Positions 12,963-22,821 of a DNA stretch of 64,000 nucleotides are shown here, piece by piece. Positions within the stretch are counted from its first letter, which is position 1. Each line of letters begins with the position of its first letter. This stretch comes from Carettochelys insculpta (Eukaryota > Chordata > Testudines > Carettochelyidae). A model generated the notes under the pieces. It searched no databases and was not told the origin of the DNA. It saw nothing but the letters and a program-made list of their open reading frames with translations. The stretch spans positions 185,539,298-185,603,297 of the forward strand of contig NC_134138.1 in assembly GCF_033958435.1 (NCBI RefSeq), read 5' to 3'. The position numbers and the translations under genes were made by a program.

Positions 12963-13898
12963 CTAACAGCATGCAAGCTTACTTTGAAGCATAATAATCT
13001 TTTGCTTAAAGAAATGGCTTCCGCTGATAACAAATGACAGCAAATCAAGGCAGCTGATGGCAGTGACACTCAAACAGATTTCATTGTAATTTTGTAATTG
13101 GCGATCTTCATTCATATGTTCTATGTAATAGACCCTAAAAATGTGATATGGAAGGAAACAAATGATTATCAGAGATATGAACATCAAGCTTTTGATCTGA
13201 GCCCAGAATTCTTGATGTGACCAGACAGAGCCTGGAAGCTTTTTCACCACTCTTAGAATAATGAAGACTTGTAAGCCTAAAAGGACACATGTGATGGCAG
13301 CTACAACAGTGATGAGGCTGTAGTTCAGGGCTTTCACACTCTTCCTCTTTAGCTCTTCTTGGAAATTAAAACATTTGCCATTTTCATAATTCCCAGAGCT
13401 CCCGTATTGAACAATGAACGAGGGTAGGACAACCACAAGGGCCGCTATCCACACTGCAGCACTAGCAGCCACCGCATGCAGCTTCCTGTAGAACTCCACC
13501 TTATCCTTCCATTGAAAGAAAATGAGCCACCGGATAATGAGCGTGATCATGTAGAACAGAAAAGTGAGGTACATATGGATGTGTATCATAGAACTCACTG
13601 CTTTGCAAAAGGGCATCCCAAAAATCCACTTCTGACTGATATAGTAATAAACACGAAACGGCATTGTCAGGAGAAGCAGACTGTGAATGACCACAAGGTT
13701 TACAATCGCTGTGATGGTCACTGACAGAGTGTTCATTTTAACCAGCAAAAATGACATTGTGACGGCTCCAATCGTACCGCCAATGAATGCTGTCGTATAT
13801 ATTGTAATCAATATGTATTGTGGAACGTCAAGATGAGTGGCATTGAGTGGAGATGTATCCACAGGTGTGGTCTGTGAGATTGTAGTCTCTCCAGGCAT
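12963..13898 (-). CDS. GPR141: Probable G-protein coupled receptor 141
   Basis: This is a complete 311-residue class A orphan receptor expected in the plasma membrane; its ligand is unknown. Human GPR141 is about 305 residues. Seven hydrophobic segments are visible (about 28-53, 60-82, 98-128, 141-165, 190-215, 232-256 and 277-298). An N-glycosylation site NAT lies at 19-21. The disulfide cysteines are C98 (GMPFCKAV) and C176 (NGKCFNF). Strong family blocks are LLVKMNT, HIHMYLTFLFY, KDKVEFYRKLHAVAAS, SHQEFWAQ and CFLPYH. The DRY position reads I122-R123-W124, and the usual TM2 aspartate is H72. An in-frame ATG lies 17 codons upstream, but a splice acceptor falls between, so the start is put at 13898. 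It is a single coding exon, usual for this gene. The reading frame is intact; this is the only host gene recognised here. Confidence 0.93.
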   Translation of the reverse strand: MPGETTISQTTPVDTSPLNATHLDVPQYILITIYTTAFIGGTIGAVTMSFLLVKMNTLSVTITAIVNLVVIHSLLLLTMPFRVYYYISQKWIFGMPFCKAVSSMIHIHMYLTFLFYMITLIIRWLIFFQWKDKVEFYRKLHAVAASAAVWIAALVVVLPSFIVQYGSSGNYENGKCFNFQEELKRKSVKALNYSLITVVAAITCVLLGLQVFIILRVVKKLPGSVWSHQEFWAQIKSLMFISLIIICFLPYHIFRVYYIEHMNEDRQLQNYNEICLSVTAISCLDLLSFVISGSHFFKQKIIMLQSKLACC

Positions 13899-13924
13899 GG
13901 TCCTGAATAGCTCTCTTCTGGACT

Positions 13925-13950
13925 CTGAAAAAGAAGACATCAATGTCATT
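13925..13950 (-). promoter_or_regulatory. Splice acceptor of GPR141 coding exon
   Basis: On the minus strand a pyrimidine tract, gtcttctttttcag, is followed by exon sequence AGTCCAGAAG, and the start codon comes 26 bases into the exon. A possible branch-point adenine lies in 'ctttaatgac' further upstream. This implies at least one upstream non-coding exon, which was not located. Confidence 0.7.
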
Positions 13951-13977
13951 AAAGATTACAGTGAGATTTAGAACTGA

Positions 13978-14695
13978 GTGCTACTGTCTGAAAAGCAGGC
14001 TGAGCCTTCAGCCCAGTTTTGGCTCCAGGGTATGCAAGTCTACAGAGCCTGCATCCTCAGCACCCTCCTTTATGGCAGCGAGACTTGGACCCTGTATGCC
14101 CGCCAGGAAAAGAGGCTGAACGTCTTCCACTTGCGCTGCCTCAGGCGCATCCTTGGAATATCATGGAAGGACAGAGTGACCAACACTGCCGTCCTTGAGC
14201 AAGCTGGAATCCCAACCATGCACACCCTCCTCAGGCAGCGTCAACTCCGCTGGCTTGGCCACGTCCACAGGATGAATGATGGAAGGATTCCAAAAGACAT
14301 CCTGTATGGTGAGCTAGCCTCTGGCAAAAGACCTCCCGGATGCCCCCAGTTGCGCTACAAAGATGTCTGCAAGAGAGACTTCAGAGAGGTAGACATCGAG
14401 CTGGACAACTGGGAAGAACTAGCAGATGACCACAGCAGATGGAGGCGGGGATTACACAAGGGCCTTCAGAAGGGCGAGATGAATATCAGACAGCTAGCAG
14501 AGAAGAAGCGAGTGCACAGAAAGCACAATAAGGACTTGCCAGACACCCACTACATCTGCAAGAGATGCAGCAAGGACTGTCACTCTCGTGTGGGTCTTCA
14601 TAGTCACAATAGACGCTGTAAATGAAGTCCTCAATTGAAACTTTAAAGGGCGCGATCCATAGTCTATGCAGACTGAAGGATGCCTACTACTACTA
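13978..14695 (+). pseudogene. LINE reverse transcriptase C-terminal fragment
   Basis: This is an open 215-residue frame from the end of a non-LTR retrotransposon. The text ILSTLLYGSETWTL, FHLRCLRRILGISW and QRQLRWLGHVHRM is the conserved region after the reverse transcriptase core. It ends in a zinc-finger-like C-x2-C-x11-H-x4-C motif (CKRCSKDC, then H and C at the end) and a stop at 14623-14625. About 70 bases of 3' UTR follow. The catalytic domain and endonuclease are absent, so the copy is 5'-truncated. The open frame suggests moderate age. I cannot fix the clade. It sits in the opposite orientation to GPR141, inside the presumed intron. Confidence 0.8.
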
Positions 14696-15001
14696 TATAG
14701 TATCCTAGAAATTCTTGGATTACTTCATTTCTCATATCTCAGCTACTGCAAATGAGTTTCCCACCAAATGGGCTATTAGGATTTTCAGCTCAGCGTTCCT
14801 GCTCATTAGGAAGGGATGGCTTCAAAAGCTGAGCTTAAAGATGTTAAAAAACAAGGATAGGTTAGAGAAAGAGCTGATCATGTTGTGAAAATTTTGTCAG
14901 CCATGCGCTTAAAAACACTTATTAATTAATAGCTTGAAACAAAGGTAAGGAAGAAAAAATCTGCTGCTTGGCCAAATTATTTGAGTACTATCTTTAGGTA
15001 T

Positions 15002-15318
15002 GACAGAGAAATAGCTGTGTTAGTCTGCATTCTATGAAAACAAAAAAGCAGCCATGTAGCACTTTAAAGACTAACAAAATAATTTATTAGGTGATGACCT
15101 TTTGTGGGGCAGACCCACTTCTTCAGATCATAGCCATACAGACTCAATATATAAAGCAGAGAGGTCCTAATTGGATAACAATTTTTGGACCTCTGTGATT
15201 TATATATTGAGTCTGTTCTGATATGGCTGTAGATCTGAAGAAGTGGGTCTGTCCCATGAAAGCTCATCACCTAATAAATTATTGTGTTAGTCTTTAAAAT
15301 GCTACCTGACTGCTTTTT
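15002..15318. mobile_element. Penelope-derived foldback (inverted tail pair)
   Basis: The left half is the reverse complement of the PLE 3' tail (tagcactttaaagactaac, then cagacccacttcttcagat), and the right half is the tail in forward orientation (gaagaagtgggtctgtccc, then ttagtctttaaaatgctac). The centre is also palindromic (agactcaatatataaa / tttatatattgagtct). The unit is therefore a hairpin of about 300 bp with a loop of roughly 20 bases. No coding capacity. Confidence 0.75.
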
Positions 15319-15464
15319 TTATCCTTAGTTATGAGCACTTTGTGTTAACAGCTCAGATCTTTACAGGATCTACTTGGTGATCATAAAGATACAACTTGTT
15401 TTTAGAGTCCTATTCAGTCATTTAGAGTTGAGTATTTTTTAATTTATTTATGGCATAAATATTC

Positions 15465-16615
15465 TATCCTGCAGGCCATGGGAAGAGATGCTGGAGGGCA
15501 GAGGAAGCCCCTGGAATCTCACCCCACCCCTAGACAGCCTGTAGGCCACGAGAGGCAGCTGAAGGGGGGCAGCCGACCACAGAGGAGAAACTGGGGTGGG
15601 GGCAGCTGAAGAAGTGGCAGTTCTCTGCAGCCTGGCCCCACTCAGCCAGTCTGCCAACCCGGGCGTGGGGGAAGGGGAGACCTGAAGCTTGGTCCTACAG
15701 GACACAGGAGGGAGCTGGAGTGGAGATAGCGCTGGGATCCAGCCCCCACAGACAGCCTACACGCCACAGGAGGGAGTGCTGGAGGCTGGAGGAAGCCCTG
15801 GGAACTTGTCCCTACCTGGGCAGCCTCGAGGCTGGGAGGAGGCTCTTGAGCAGGGGGTTACAGTTGGAGTGTGGGCAGCCCCCAAAGCCTGGCCCCTCAA
15901 ACAGCCTGAAGACCATGGCGGGCAGCTCCTTGGAGCCTGCCCCCCCTCAGACAGCGTGCACACTGCAGGAGGCTGCTGGAGGGGGGTAGTTCCTGGAGCC
16001 TGGCTTCCCCAACAGCCTGTAGGCTACAGTGGGCACTGGAGTTGTGGCCATCCCCCAGAGCCTGGCCAGCCCCTGGAGCATCCCACCAAACTGGGGCCCA
16101 GTGGAGGCTGAGGGGGATAGCCCTCAAAGCACTACCCCCACCAAACCAGTGCAGGGCTGGGGTAGGCAGCTGGAGGCCCAGGTCAGCCCACAGAGTGCTG
16201 TCTGACCCCAACAGGCTGCAGGACAGTGTGGCCATTACACCAAGCAAAGGTCCCCTGGAGAAGCTGCAAGCTTGCAGGGCAACAGCAGGCTGGGGGCTGT
16301 CCCCAGAGCACGGCCCCACACCCAAAAGGCTGCAGGACGGTGTGGCCACAAACCTGAGCAAAGGCTCCGTAGAGGAGCTGTAGGACTGGTGGTCAGCAGC
16401 AGGACGGGGGCTGGCCCCAGAGTGCTGCTCCCTCCCAACAAGCACACAGCCCTAGATCCTTCCTTCCTAGGAGGAGCTGTTGAACAGGAAGCACAGCCCT
16501 GGGCCCCTCAGGAGGAGCCGCTGGCTGGGGAGAGCTGCCCTGACCCACTGGCAGGAGAGTGTCACCATCACCAGCAGGGGTGGTTCCAGGAATCCTCCCC
16601 CCCGACTCCTGAAAC
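15465..16615. repeat. GC-rich degenerate tandem repeat
   Basis: A unit around 'acagcctgtaggccac' recurs with irregular spacing (about 15534, 15753, 15902, 15951 and 16011), and later as 'ggctgcaggacagtgtggcc' (about 16203 and 16327). The spacing of roughly 50-220 bases and the changes between units make this an old minisatellite-like array. The long open frames on both strands come from its composition and are not taken as genes. Confidence 0.6.
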
Positions 16616-17589
16616 ATTTAATCTAAATAATATTTCTTCCCAGGTGTAAAAGGCAGGGTAGGTATCATGCTGGTGCTCCAAAAGCCTGGTATTTACCAAA
16701 TACCATATGTTGTATTTTCACATCAGGACAAATTCAGAAGTACTTACGCACCCTTGAAAGGACCAAAAGCAAAGTGAAAATTGTCATTCTGCTGTATGGA
16801 TGGGGACATCTTTGCAGTCCTGTGTAGCGTAACCATATTTCCCTATCCTGGCTACAGAACACCTGGTAAAATTGGTCATATTCAAGTACGTTCAGCGTCG
16901 ATCAGGCAGAACGAGGCAGTACAAACATTCAAATGAACGTTACGTTGACAGACCATTACAAAGAAGTACTGTATAGTTGAGTTCTTTTTATTTACCTTCT
17001 TATCGTTAAGGCTGTGGGGTTCACGCAGGGAAAGGTGACACATGGACATTCCCAGACCTCTGTCTGACATGAGGGGGCGGGGGCTGATCAACTGATTTGA
17101 TCCTCCCTGCTTAGTGCTCTTTGTCCTCCATGCCTGACTGGACCCACAGTACTGACCTGCCTCTCCTTTCCTGGTACTTGGTATCATGTCTTCCTAAGGC
17201 AACACATGGGAGGCCATTGACATAACCCATCCACCTCCTGTCCCACTTGTACAGCACTGGCAGGAATGGGTTAAGCCCTAAGGATGCATTGTGCGCAGGG
17301 AACCTGATGGCAGGGGCTTCAGTGACTCCAGCCAGGAGGGCAGTTATGGGATAAACTAGTCCCATGTTCTTTGGAAGCAGGACCTAGGGCAGGGAGGGAT
17401 GGGATGAAGAGAGTCCTAAGCCCCTGCCCTGGGGCTGATTGTGGAGCCTGCAGGGTTGGGTCATGAATAGGCTGAAAACTGCTTCTCCCACACACACACT
17501 TCAGAGCTTACTTGAGGGGTGGAGAGGCTTCCCAGAGCTAGTGCTGTGCAAGCCATTGGCACATGCACGGTTCTTCCTCGCCAGCACCC
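16616..17589. other. Non-coding stretch, nothing recognised
   Basis: No gene or clear repeat seen between the tandem array and the Harbinger insertion. Confidence 0.5.
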
Positions 17590-17596
17590 CATAGCT

Positions 17597-17741
17597 ACGT
17601 CTACACGTGCACCCAACATCGAAATAGTCTATTTCGATGAATAACGTCTACACGTCCTCCAGGGCCGGCAACGTCGATGTTCAACTTCGACGTTGCTCAG
17701 CCCGACATCGAAATAGGCACAGCGAGGGAACGTCTACACGT
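17597..17741 (+). promoter_or_regulatory. Reiterated subterminal motif, likely transposase sites
   Basis: The 12-mer acgtctacacgt occurs exactly at 17597-17608 (inside the terminal repeat), 17644-17655 and 17730-17741. Its inverse cgtgtagacgt lies near the other end at 22383-22393. Repeats of a terminal motif inside the ends are typical binding sites for the transposase or its Myb partner; the role here is inferred. Confidence 0.6.
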
Positions 17742-17923
17742 CAAAGTAGCACACATCGAAATAGGGATGCCAGGCACAGCTGCACACAGGGTCAACGGGC
17801 GGGCTAGCGCTTCCGGGGCAACAGCTAGCCGCTCCCTTAAAGGGCCCCTCCCACATACACTCAGCCTGCACAGCACGCGGTCTGACGAGCCATGTAGGCA
17901 CACAGACCCCAAGCGCCGCAGTC

Positions 17924-19520
17924 ATGGACCCCCAGCAGCAGCAGCAGCAGCAGCAGCAGCTAGAGGTCCACCCAGCCCTCCCGGCAGGGGCAGGGCTTGC
18001 CCTGGCTCATGTCATGTTGGGGGCAGCTGAGCACCTTCTTGCCCCAGGGGAGGAGATGCCCCCAGGGCAGCAGGGCTCAGCCCCTACCCCTGCAGCACCC
18101 CGCCCCACCCCCCGCCTCACACGCCAGCGGCTGTGGAGCTACCCCACCAGCACTGACTGGTGGGAGCGGCTGGTGCTTGGGGAGCGGGACGACGACCAGT
18201 GGCTCAGGAACTTCAGGATGACCCGCCAGACATTCCTGGAGCTGTGCCAGTGGCTCACCCCCGCACTCAGGCACCTGGACACTGCCATGCGGCGTGCCCT
18301 CCCTGTGGAGAAACGGGTCGGCATCGCTGTCTGGAAGCTGGCCACTCCGGACAGCTACCGATCCGTGGGGCAGCAGTTTGGTGTCGGAAAGGCCACCGTC
18401 GGGGCTGGCTTCATGGAGGTAAGAGAACCCACAGGGGGAGGCCAGGCCAGGGCAGGGCAGGGCAGGGCAGGGCAGGGCAGGGGGGCCAGGGCACGGCAGG
18501 GCAGGGCACAGCAGGGCAGGGGGGCCAGGGCAGGGCAGGGCAGGGCACAGCAGGGCAGGGGGGCCAGGGCAGGGCAGGGCAGGGCACGGCAGGGCAGGGG
18601 GGCCAGGCCAGGGCAGGGCAGGGCAGGGCAGGGCACGGCAGGGCAGGGGGGCCAGGGCAGGGCAGGGCACGGCAGGGCAGGGGGGCCAGGCCAGGGCAGG
18701 GCAGGGCCATGCACACCCTGCTCACCCCTCACTGGGGCTGTCCCATGTGCTTTCTCTGCAGGTCGTGCGTGCCATCAACTCCATGCTTCTGCACAGGCTC
18801 GTGAGGCTGGGGGACCCACGTGCCACTGTCGCCGCCTTTGCCACCCTGGGCTTCCCCAACTGCTTCGGGGCTCTGGATGGGACTCACATCCCCATCCGCG
18901 CTCCGGACCACAGTGGAGGCCGATACGTCAATCGGAAGGGCTACCATTCAGTCGTCCTGCAGGCCTTGGTGGACAGCCAGGGACGGTTCCAGGACATTTA
19001 CGTGGGCTGGCCTGGCAGCACCCACGACGCCCGGGTTTTCCGGAACTCGGGCCTGTGCCGCCGGCTGGAGGCGGGGACCTACATCCCCCAGAGGGAGATC
19101 CCTCTGGGGGACACCACCATGCCCTTCTGCATCATCGCGGATGCGGCCTACCCCCTCCGGCCGTGGCTCATGCGCCCCTACACGGGCCACCTCTCCGCCA
19201 GCCAGGAGCGCTTCAACGAGCGCCTGAACCGTGCACGCCAGGTGGTGGAGCGCTCATTTGGCCGCCTCAAGGGACGCTGGCGATGTCTCCTCACCCGCCT
19301 GGATGCCAGCCCCAACAACATCCCCCAGATTGTGGGTGCCTGCTGCGCCCTGCACAACCTCGTGGAGAGCAAGGGGGAGAGCTTTCTGCAGGGCTGGGCC
19401 GCCGAGGCCGGCAGGGCACACATGCAGCCACCTGCTGCCCCCAGTCGGCAGGTGGACCCAGAGGGGACCCGGGTCCGGGAGGCCCTGCGGGCCCACTTCG
19501 ATCAACAGGCCGCGGGGTGA
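17924..19520 (+). CDS. Harbinger transposase (HARBI1-like), two exons
   Basis: The nuclease that would cut and insert the element, expected in the nucleus. Exon 1 is 17924-18418 (165 codons); the donor is gag|gtaaga, the acceptor tttctctgcag, and exon 2 is 18762-19520 (252 residues). Both joins are phase 0, giving 417 residues. The N-terminus has a run of nine glutamines. A helix-turn-helix type region (RVGIAVWKLATPDSYRSVGQ) ends exon 1. Exon 2 holds the DDE fold: D204 in GALDGTH, the conserved GSTHD (D254), D292 in IADAAYP and E328 in VVERSFGRLKGRW. All catalytic positions are present and no stop interrupts the frame. ATG 17924 is chosen as the first start after the terminal region. It is convergent with the Myb-like gene, its expected partner for nuclear import and end binding. 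Confidence 0.88.
18419..18761 (+). repeat. Transposase intron filled by (GGGCA)n minisatellite
   Basis: The 343-bp intron has a canonical gt...ag frame. From about 18440 to 18709 it is a pentamer array of gggca units, broken at intervals by 'ggggggccagg' blocks that set a higher-order period near 40-60 bases. The many GGG runs on the sense strand could form G-quadruplexes. The frame stays open through the array, so an unspliced reading would insert glycine/arginine/glutamine repeats. Confidence 0.8.
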
Positions 19521-19693
19521 ACTCTGCCCAGGCCCCCGACTGCCCGCCTCTTCCTCCCCCACACTCCTGCCCCAACGCCCACACCACCATGGAGCACCCC
19601 ACCGCCCCCCCCCCTTGTCCAGGAGAAATGACAGCACGAACTTGTGGGTGAACGTAAATGTTTTTTTTGTCCTCATGTTTTTTTTTTTTTTTA

Positions 19694-19699
19694 AATAAA
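19694..19699 (+). terminator. Polyadenylation signal of the transposase gene
   Basis: AATAAA lies 174 bases after the transposase stop, just past a long T run (19659-19692). It is the first such signal downstream. Confidence 0.6.
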
Positions 19700-19959
19700 A
19701 ATATATATATATGTGAAACAGAAACCAAAGAGGAGGGACAAACATTCAACAAAACCAAGATGGGCACAAATAAAACTATGTACAACAACAAATGAAAGCA
19801 CTGTGCACCATCAAGCAAGAAAAACAAAAAGCAGGGAGGAGAACGGGGAGAACTATTTACAGGGGGGGACGGGGCAAACAGGGGCAACACCCACACCCCC
19901 CACCCAGTCCCCAAAGTCTGTCCAACAAGGGGGGGGGCCACATCCCGGGCCCCTCGCCC

Positions 19960-22032
19960 CTACAGCCCAGCAGTGGGCGTGCCCGGCCGGGAGCTCCGGC
20001 GGGCCTGCAGTCTGGTGCGCGGCTGGGTGGGAGCGGGCTCCACCGGAAGGTAGCGGCGCCAGCGAGTCTCGGGTGGCTCCAGGGGTCCCTCGGCGCGGTG
20101 GCCCTCGCGGGGAGGTGGTGGGGCGACGGTGGACGGCCCGGCGACGGCTGGAGCAGCTGGTGGTGGGGCTGCAGGAGCGGGCATGGCGGGCGGTGGCGCG
20201 GCCGGCGCGGCATGGGGGGCCAGGTAATCAACCAGCCGGTTGATGGTGTCCATATAGGCCCCCCATGCCTCTCTGCGCCAGGCCAGCATCTGCTCCTGCA
20301 GCCGGAGGTGCTGCTCCGACACCTCCAGCTGCCGGCGGAGGATGGCCAGCAGCTGGGGGTCTGTGGCCGCCGCCGGTAGCAGGCGCGGGGTCCGCCGTCT
20401 GGCCCTCTGCGGGGCCGGTGGTTCCTCGGCCGAGGGGCTGCCCTGGAGCGAGGGTCCCGGAGGGCTCTCCGGGACGACCGATGCCTCGCCGGCGCTCTCT
20501 TCCGGTCCTTCGGATGGTGCAGGTGCAGGTGCAGGACACAGGAGAGGAGGGGGGAAAGAAGAATGGAGACAGGCGTTAGTGTGGGCCCCGAGCCGTGGCC
20601 TTTGTCCCCCCCGCCCTGTGCTGCAGGTTGCCCATCCCCGTCCCCGGGAGATGCTGCTGTGATGGATGGGGTTCAGGGGTCCCCCTGCCCTGCAGCCCGT
20701 CCCCTGGTGGGAGCGACTCTCACTTCACCCCGCAGGGTCTGAGAGCAGGAGAGGTTTCTTAGGCCACAGATGGCCAGTTTCTGGCAGGAGTGACAGCACC
20801 AGCTGTCGGAAGAGACAGTCCTTCCAACCCATCGTGGGGAGAAGACCCCAAGGGGGGCCCCTCTGGGATGCAGCTTTCCCTCTCCTCTGGCTGGCTGCCT
20901 ACCAGCTCTCCCTTCCCCTAGCCTCTACCTGTGGCCCCCGCCCTCGCCCCCCAATTCCAAGCCAGCTCGGCTCCTCCCTCCTGTTTGTTCAGGGCAGAGG
21001 TGTCACCTGCCAGCTGTAGCTCCAGGATCCTCCTTTGGCCCTGGGAGCTCCTCGGCTCGGATGGCTCATATGTAGCCTGAGTCTCCCTTTGGCACTCCCC
21101 CCACTCCATTGCATGCTGCTGCTGCGGGGTGTCCCACCCCCTCCGCCCGGGGGCCCCTCGAGGTTCCGCTCCCCCCTGGCCCGGGGATGGGGCATGGCAC
21201 TGTCATGCAGGGTGGCGGGGGGCAGGGGCTGATGGCTGCAGTGCTGTGAGGGCCATGGCCCTGGTGTCCTTGGGGCCATGGCCATGTGAGCGTGTGGGGG
21301 GCCCTGGACACATCTCTGTTCCCCCTGCCCCTCAAGCCCCGGGGTGTCCACCAGAGAGGGGTACCTACCTGTGGGTCCGCTCCCACGGTCCGGAGATCCC
21401 CGGGGGTCGGAGGCCCTGCTGCTGCTCCGGGATGGCAGGAGGAGGATCTGCAGGCTGGAATCGGTGGAGGAGGAGCCCCCCTCCTCCTCCTCCTCCTCCT
21501 CCTGCCGCGATGTCCTGGGGATGGCCTCCGGGGGGGGCCCCCGGGGTGCGGGGCTTACCTCCGGGGCGGACTCCGGCTGCAGGGCCTGCTGGGGCTCGTC
21601 AGCCGAGGTGTCAAGGGTGGCCGGAGGGGAGGAGGTGTGCCGGGAGCCCAGGATGTCCCTGAGCTCCCTGTAAAAGGGGCAAGTGACGGGGGCGGCCCCA
21701 GATCGGCTGGCCGCATCCCGGGCCCGGGCGTAACCCTGCCGCAGCTCCTTGACCTTACTCCGGACATGGTCCGGAGTGCGGGCAGGGTGACCCCGGGCAG
21801 CCAGGCCATCGGCCAGCCAAGCGAACGCATCCGCGTTCCGCCTCTTGCTCCCCATTACCTGGAGCACCTCCTCCTTGCTCCAAAGCCCCAGCAGGTCCCG
21901 CAGCTCGGCCTCCGTCCAAGAGGGGCCCCACTGCCGCTTCCCAGACTGCTTGGTCCTCTGGCTGGGCTGGCTGCCCTGGCTCCCCTTGGGGGGGGTCCCC
22001 TGGGGGCGCTGGGGGGGCTGCTGGGCAGCCAT
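19960..22032 (-). CDS. Harbinger Myb/SANT-like protein, two exons
   Basis: The accessory DNA-binding protein of the transposon, expected to bind element ends and help the transposase into the nucleus, as in described Harbinger systems. Exon 1 runs 22032 to 21369, with donor cccacag|gtaggt; exon 2 runs 20507 to 19960, with acceptor ccgaag|ga. Both joins are phase 1 and give about 403 residues. Residues about 36-130 form a Myb/SANT-like domain (SWTEAELRDLLGLWSKEEVL, then KVKELRQGYARARD and CPFYRELRDILG). An acidic and serine-rich tract follows. The C-terminal exon has a predicted helix (LAILRRQLEVSEQHLRLQEQ), then proline/alanine-rich text. An upstream in-frame ATG (22086) exists; MAAQQPPQ at 22032 is preferred because it directly precedes the basic region. 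The exon boundaries are inferred from consensus sites and matching phase. Confidence 0.8.
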
Positions 22033-22459
22033 GGCTGCTGTCAGGGGCTGAGGGCTGTGCAGGCTCGCCGCCGCGTGTGCAGGCAAGAGCCTGCACGTTG
22101 CCTCAGCCTCCTGCAGTCAGGGCGGGGGAGGGGACCTTTAAGGGGCCGCTCCACGCGGCCACCAGTGAGCTAGGGGCTGGAGAGAGTGTCTCTCAACCCC
22201 CCAGCTGATGGCCGCCATGGAGGACCCGTCAATTTTGACGTTGCGGGACGCGGATCGTCTACACTGTCCCTACTTCGACGTTGAACGTCGAAGTAGGGCG
22301 CTATTCCTATCTCCTCATGAGGTTAGCGACTTCGACGTCTCGCCGCCTAACGTCAAAGTTAACTTTGAAATAGCACCCGACGCGTGTAGACGTGACGGGC
22401 GCTATTTCGAAGTTAGTGCCGCTACTTCGAAGTAGCGTGCACTTGTAGACGCAGCTCAT

Positions 22460-22821
22460 GCCAGAGCATCTAGGGAGCTGGCCCAGCCAGAGGCAGTGGG
22501 GAAAGGAAGGAGCTTGCAAGCCAGGCTGTTGGTAAACTGAGCACTCCAGCCGGGACGTTTGTTCTCCACACAGTGCTGGGAGTAGCATATGCCCTGCCTG
22601 GGGGGGATATACAGGAGTAGTGGGGTGAGGGGAAGGGCACAAGAGGGAGAAAACAGCAAGGGGGAGAGCATTTAAAGAACTGAGGAGGAGACAGCAGAGG
22701 AGACATAACTGGCCACCACTGCCTGGGACCTGTCAACACTTACCAGCCACTGTAGCTTGCAGTGTGCAGCTAGTGCTGGCCGGAAATGGGACAGTGGACT
22801 CTTACCACATAGGGCAAAAGA
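22460..22821. other. Short stretch, nothing recognised
   Basis: Lies between the Harbinger element and a PLE. It ends in the 15-bp site acatagggcaaaaga (22807-22821), which is the target duplication of the next element. Confidence 0.5.

Larger units (their letters stand above)
17593..22456 (+). mobile_element. Complete autonomous Harbinger transposon
   Basis: The left terminus agctacgtctacacgtgcac and the inverted right terminus agctgcgtctacaagtgcac match at 18 of 20 bases. They are flanked by the 3-bp duplication CAT (17590-17592 and 22457-22459), the size typical of PIF/Harbinger. Inside are two convergent genes: a transposase (plus strand) and a Myb/SANT-like protein (minus strand). Both read open once one intron each is removed. 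The subterminal regions are rich in short inverted motifs (tcgaaata, gacgtt). At 4,864 bp, with nothing visibly broken, it may have moved recently; activity is inferred, not shown. Confidence 0.9.

Noticed and set aside
15897..16445. 182-residue minus-strand frame and overlapping plus-strand frames
   Set aside because: Composition-driven open frames in a GC-rich tandem array; both strands stay open, and no domain is seen.
18355..18732. Long minus-strand frames rich in Ala/Leu/Pro/Cys repeats
   Set aside because: They are shadows of the G-rich minisatellite in the transposase intron.
17924..19651. A single 575-residue open frame across the transposase region
   Set aside because: After residue 165 it reads through a canonical intron made of gggca repeats and then runs in the wrong frame of exon 2, giving low-complexity Gly/Arg/Gln text. 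The spliced model restores the DDE domain.
20989..21368. C-terminal extension of the Myb-like frame beyond the first exon
   Set aside because: It continues past a strong donor (cccacag|gtaggt) into text without domains. The joined exon at 20507-19960 fits in phase and supplies a plausible C-terminus.
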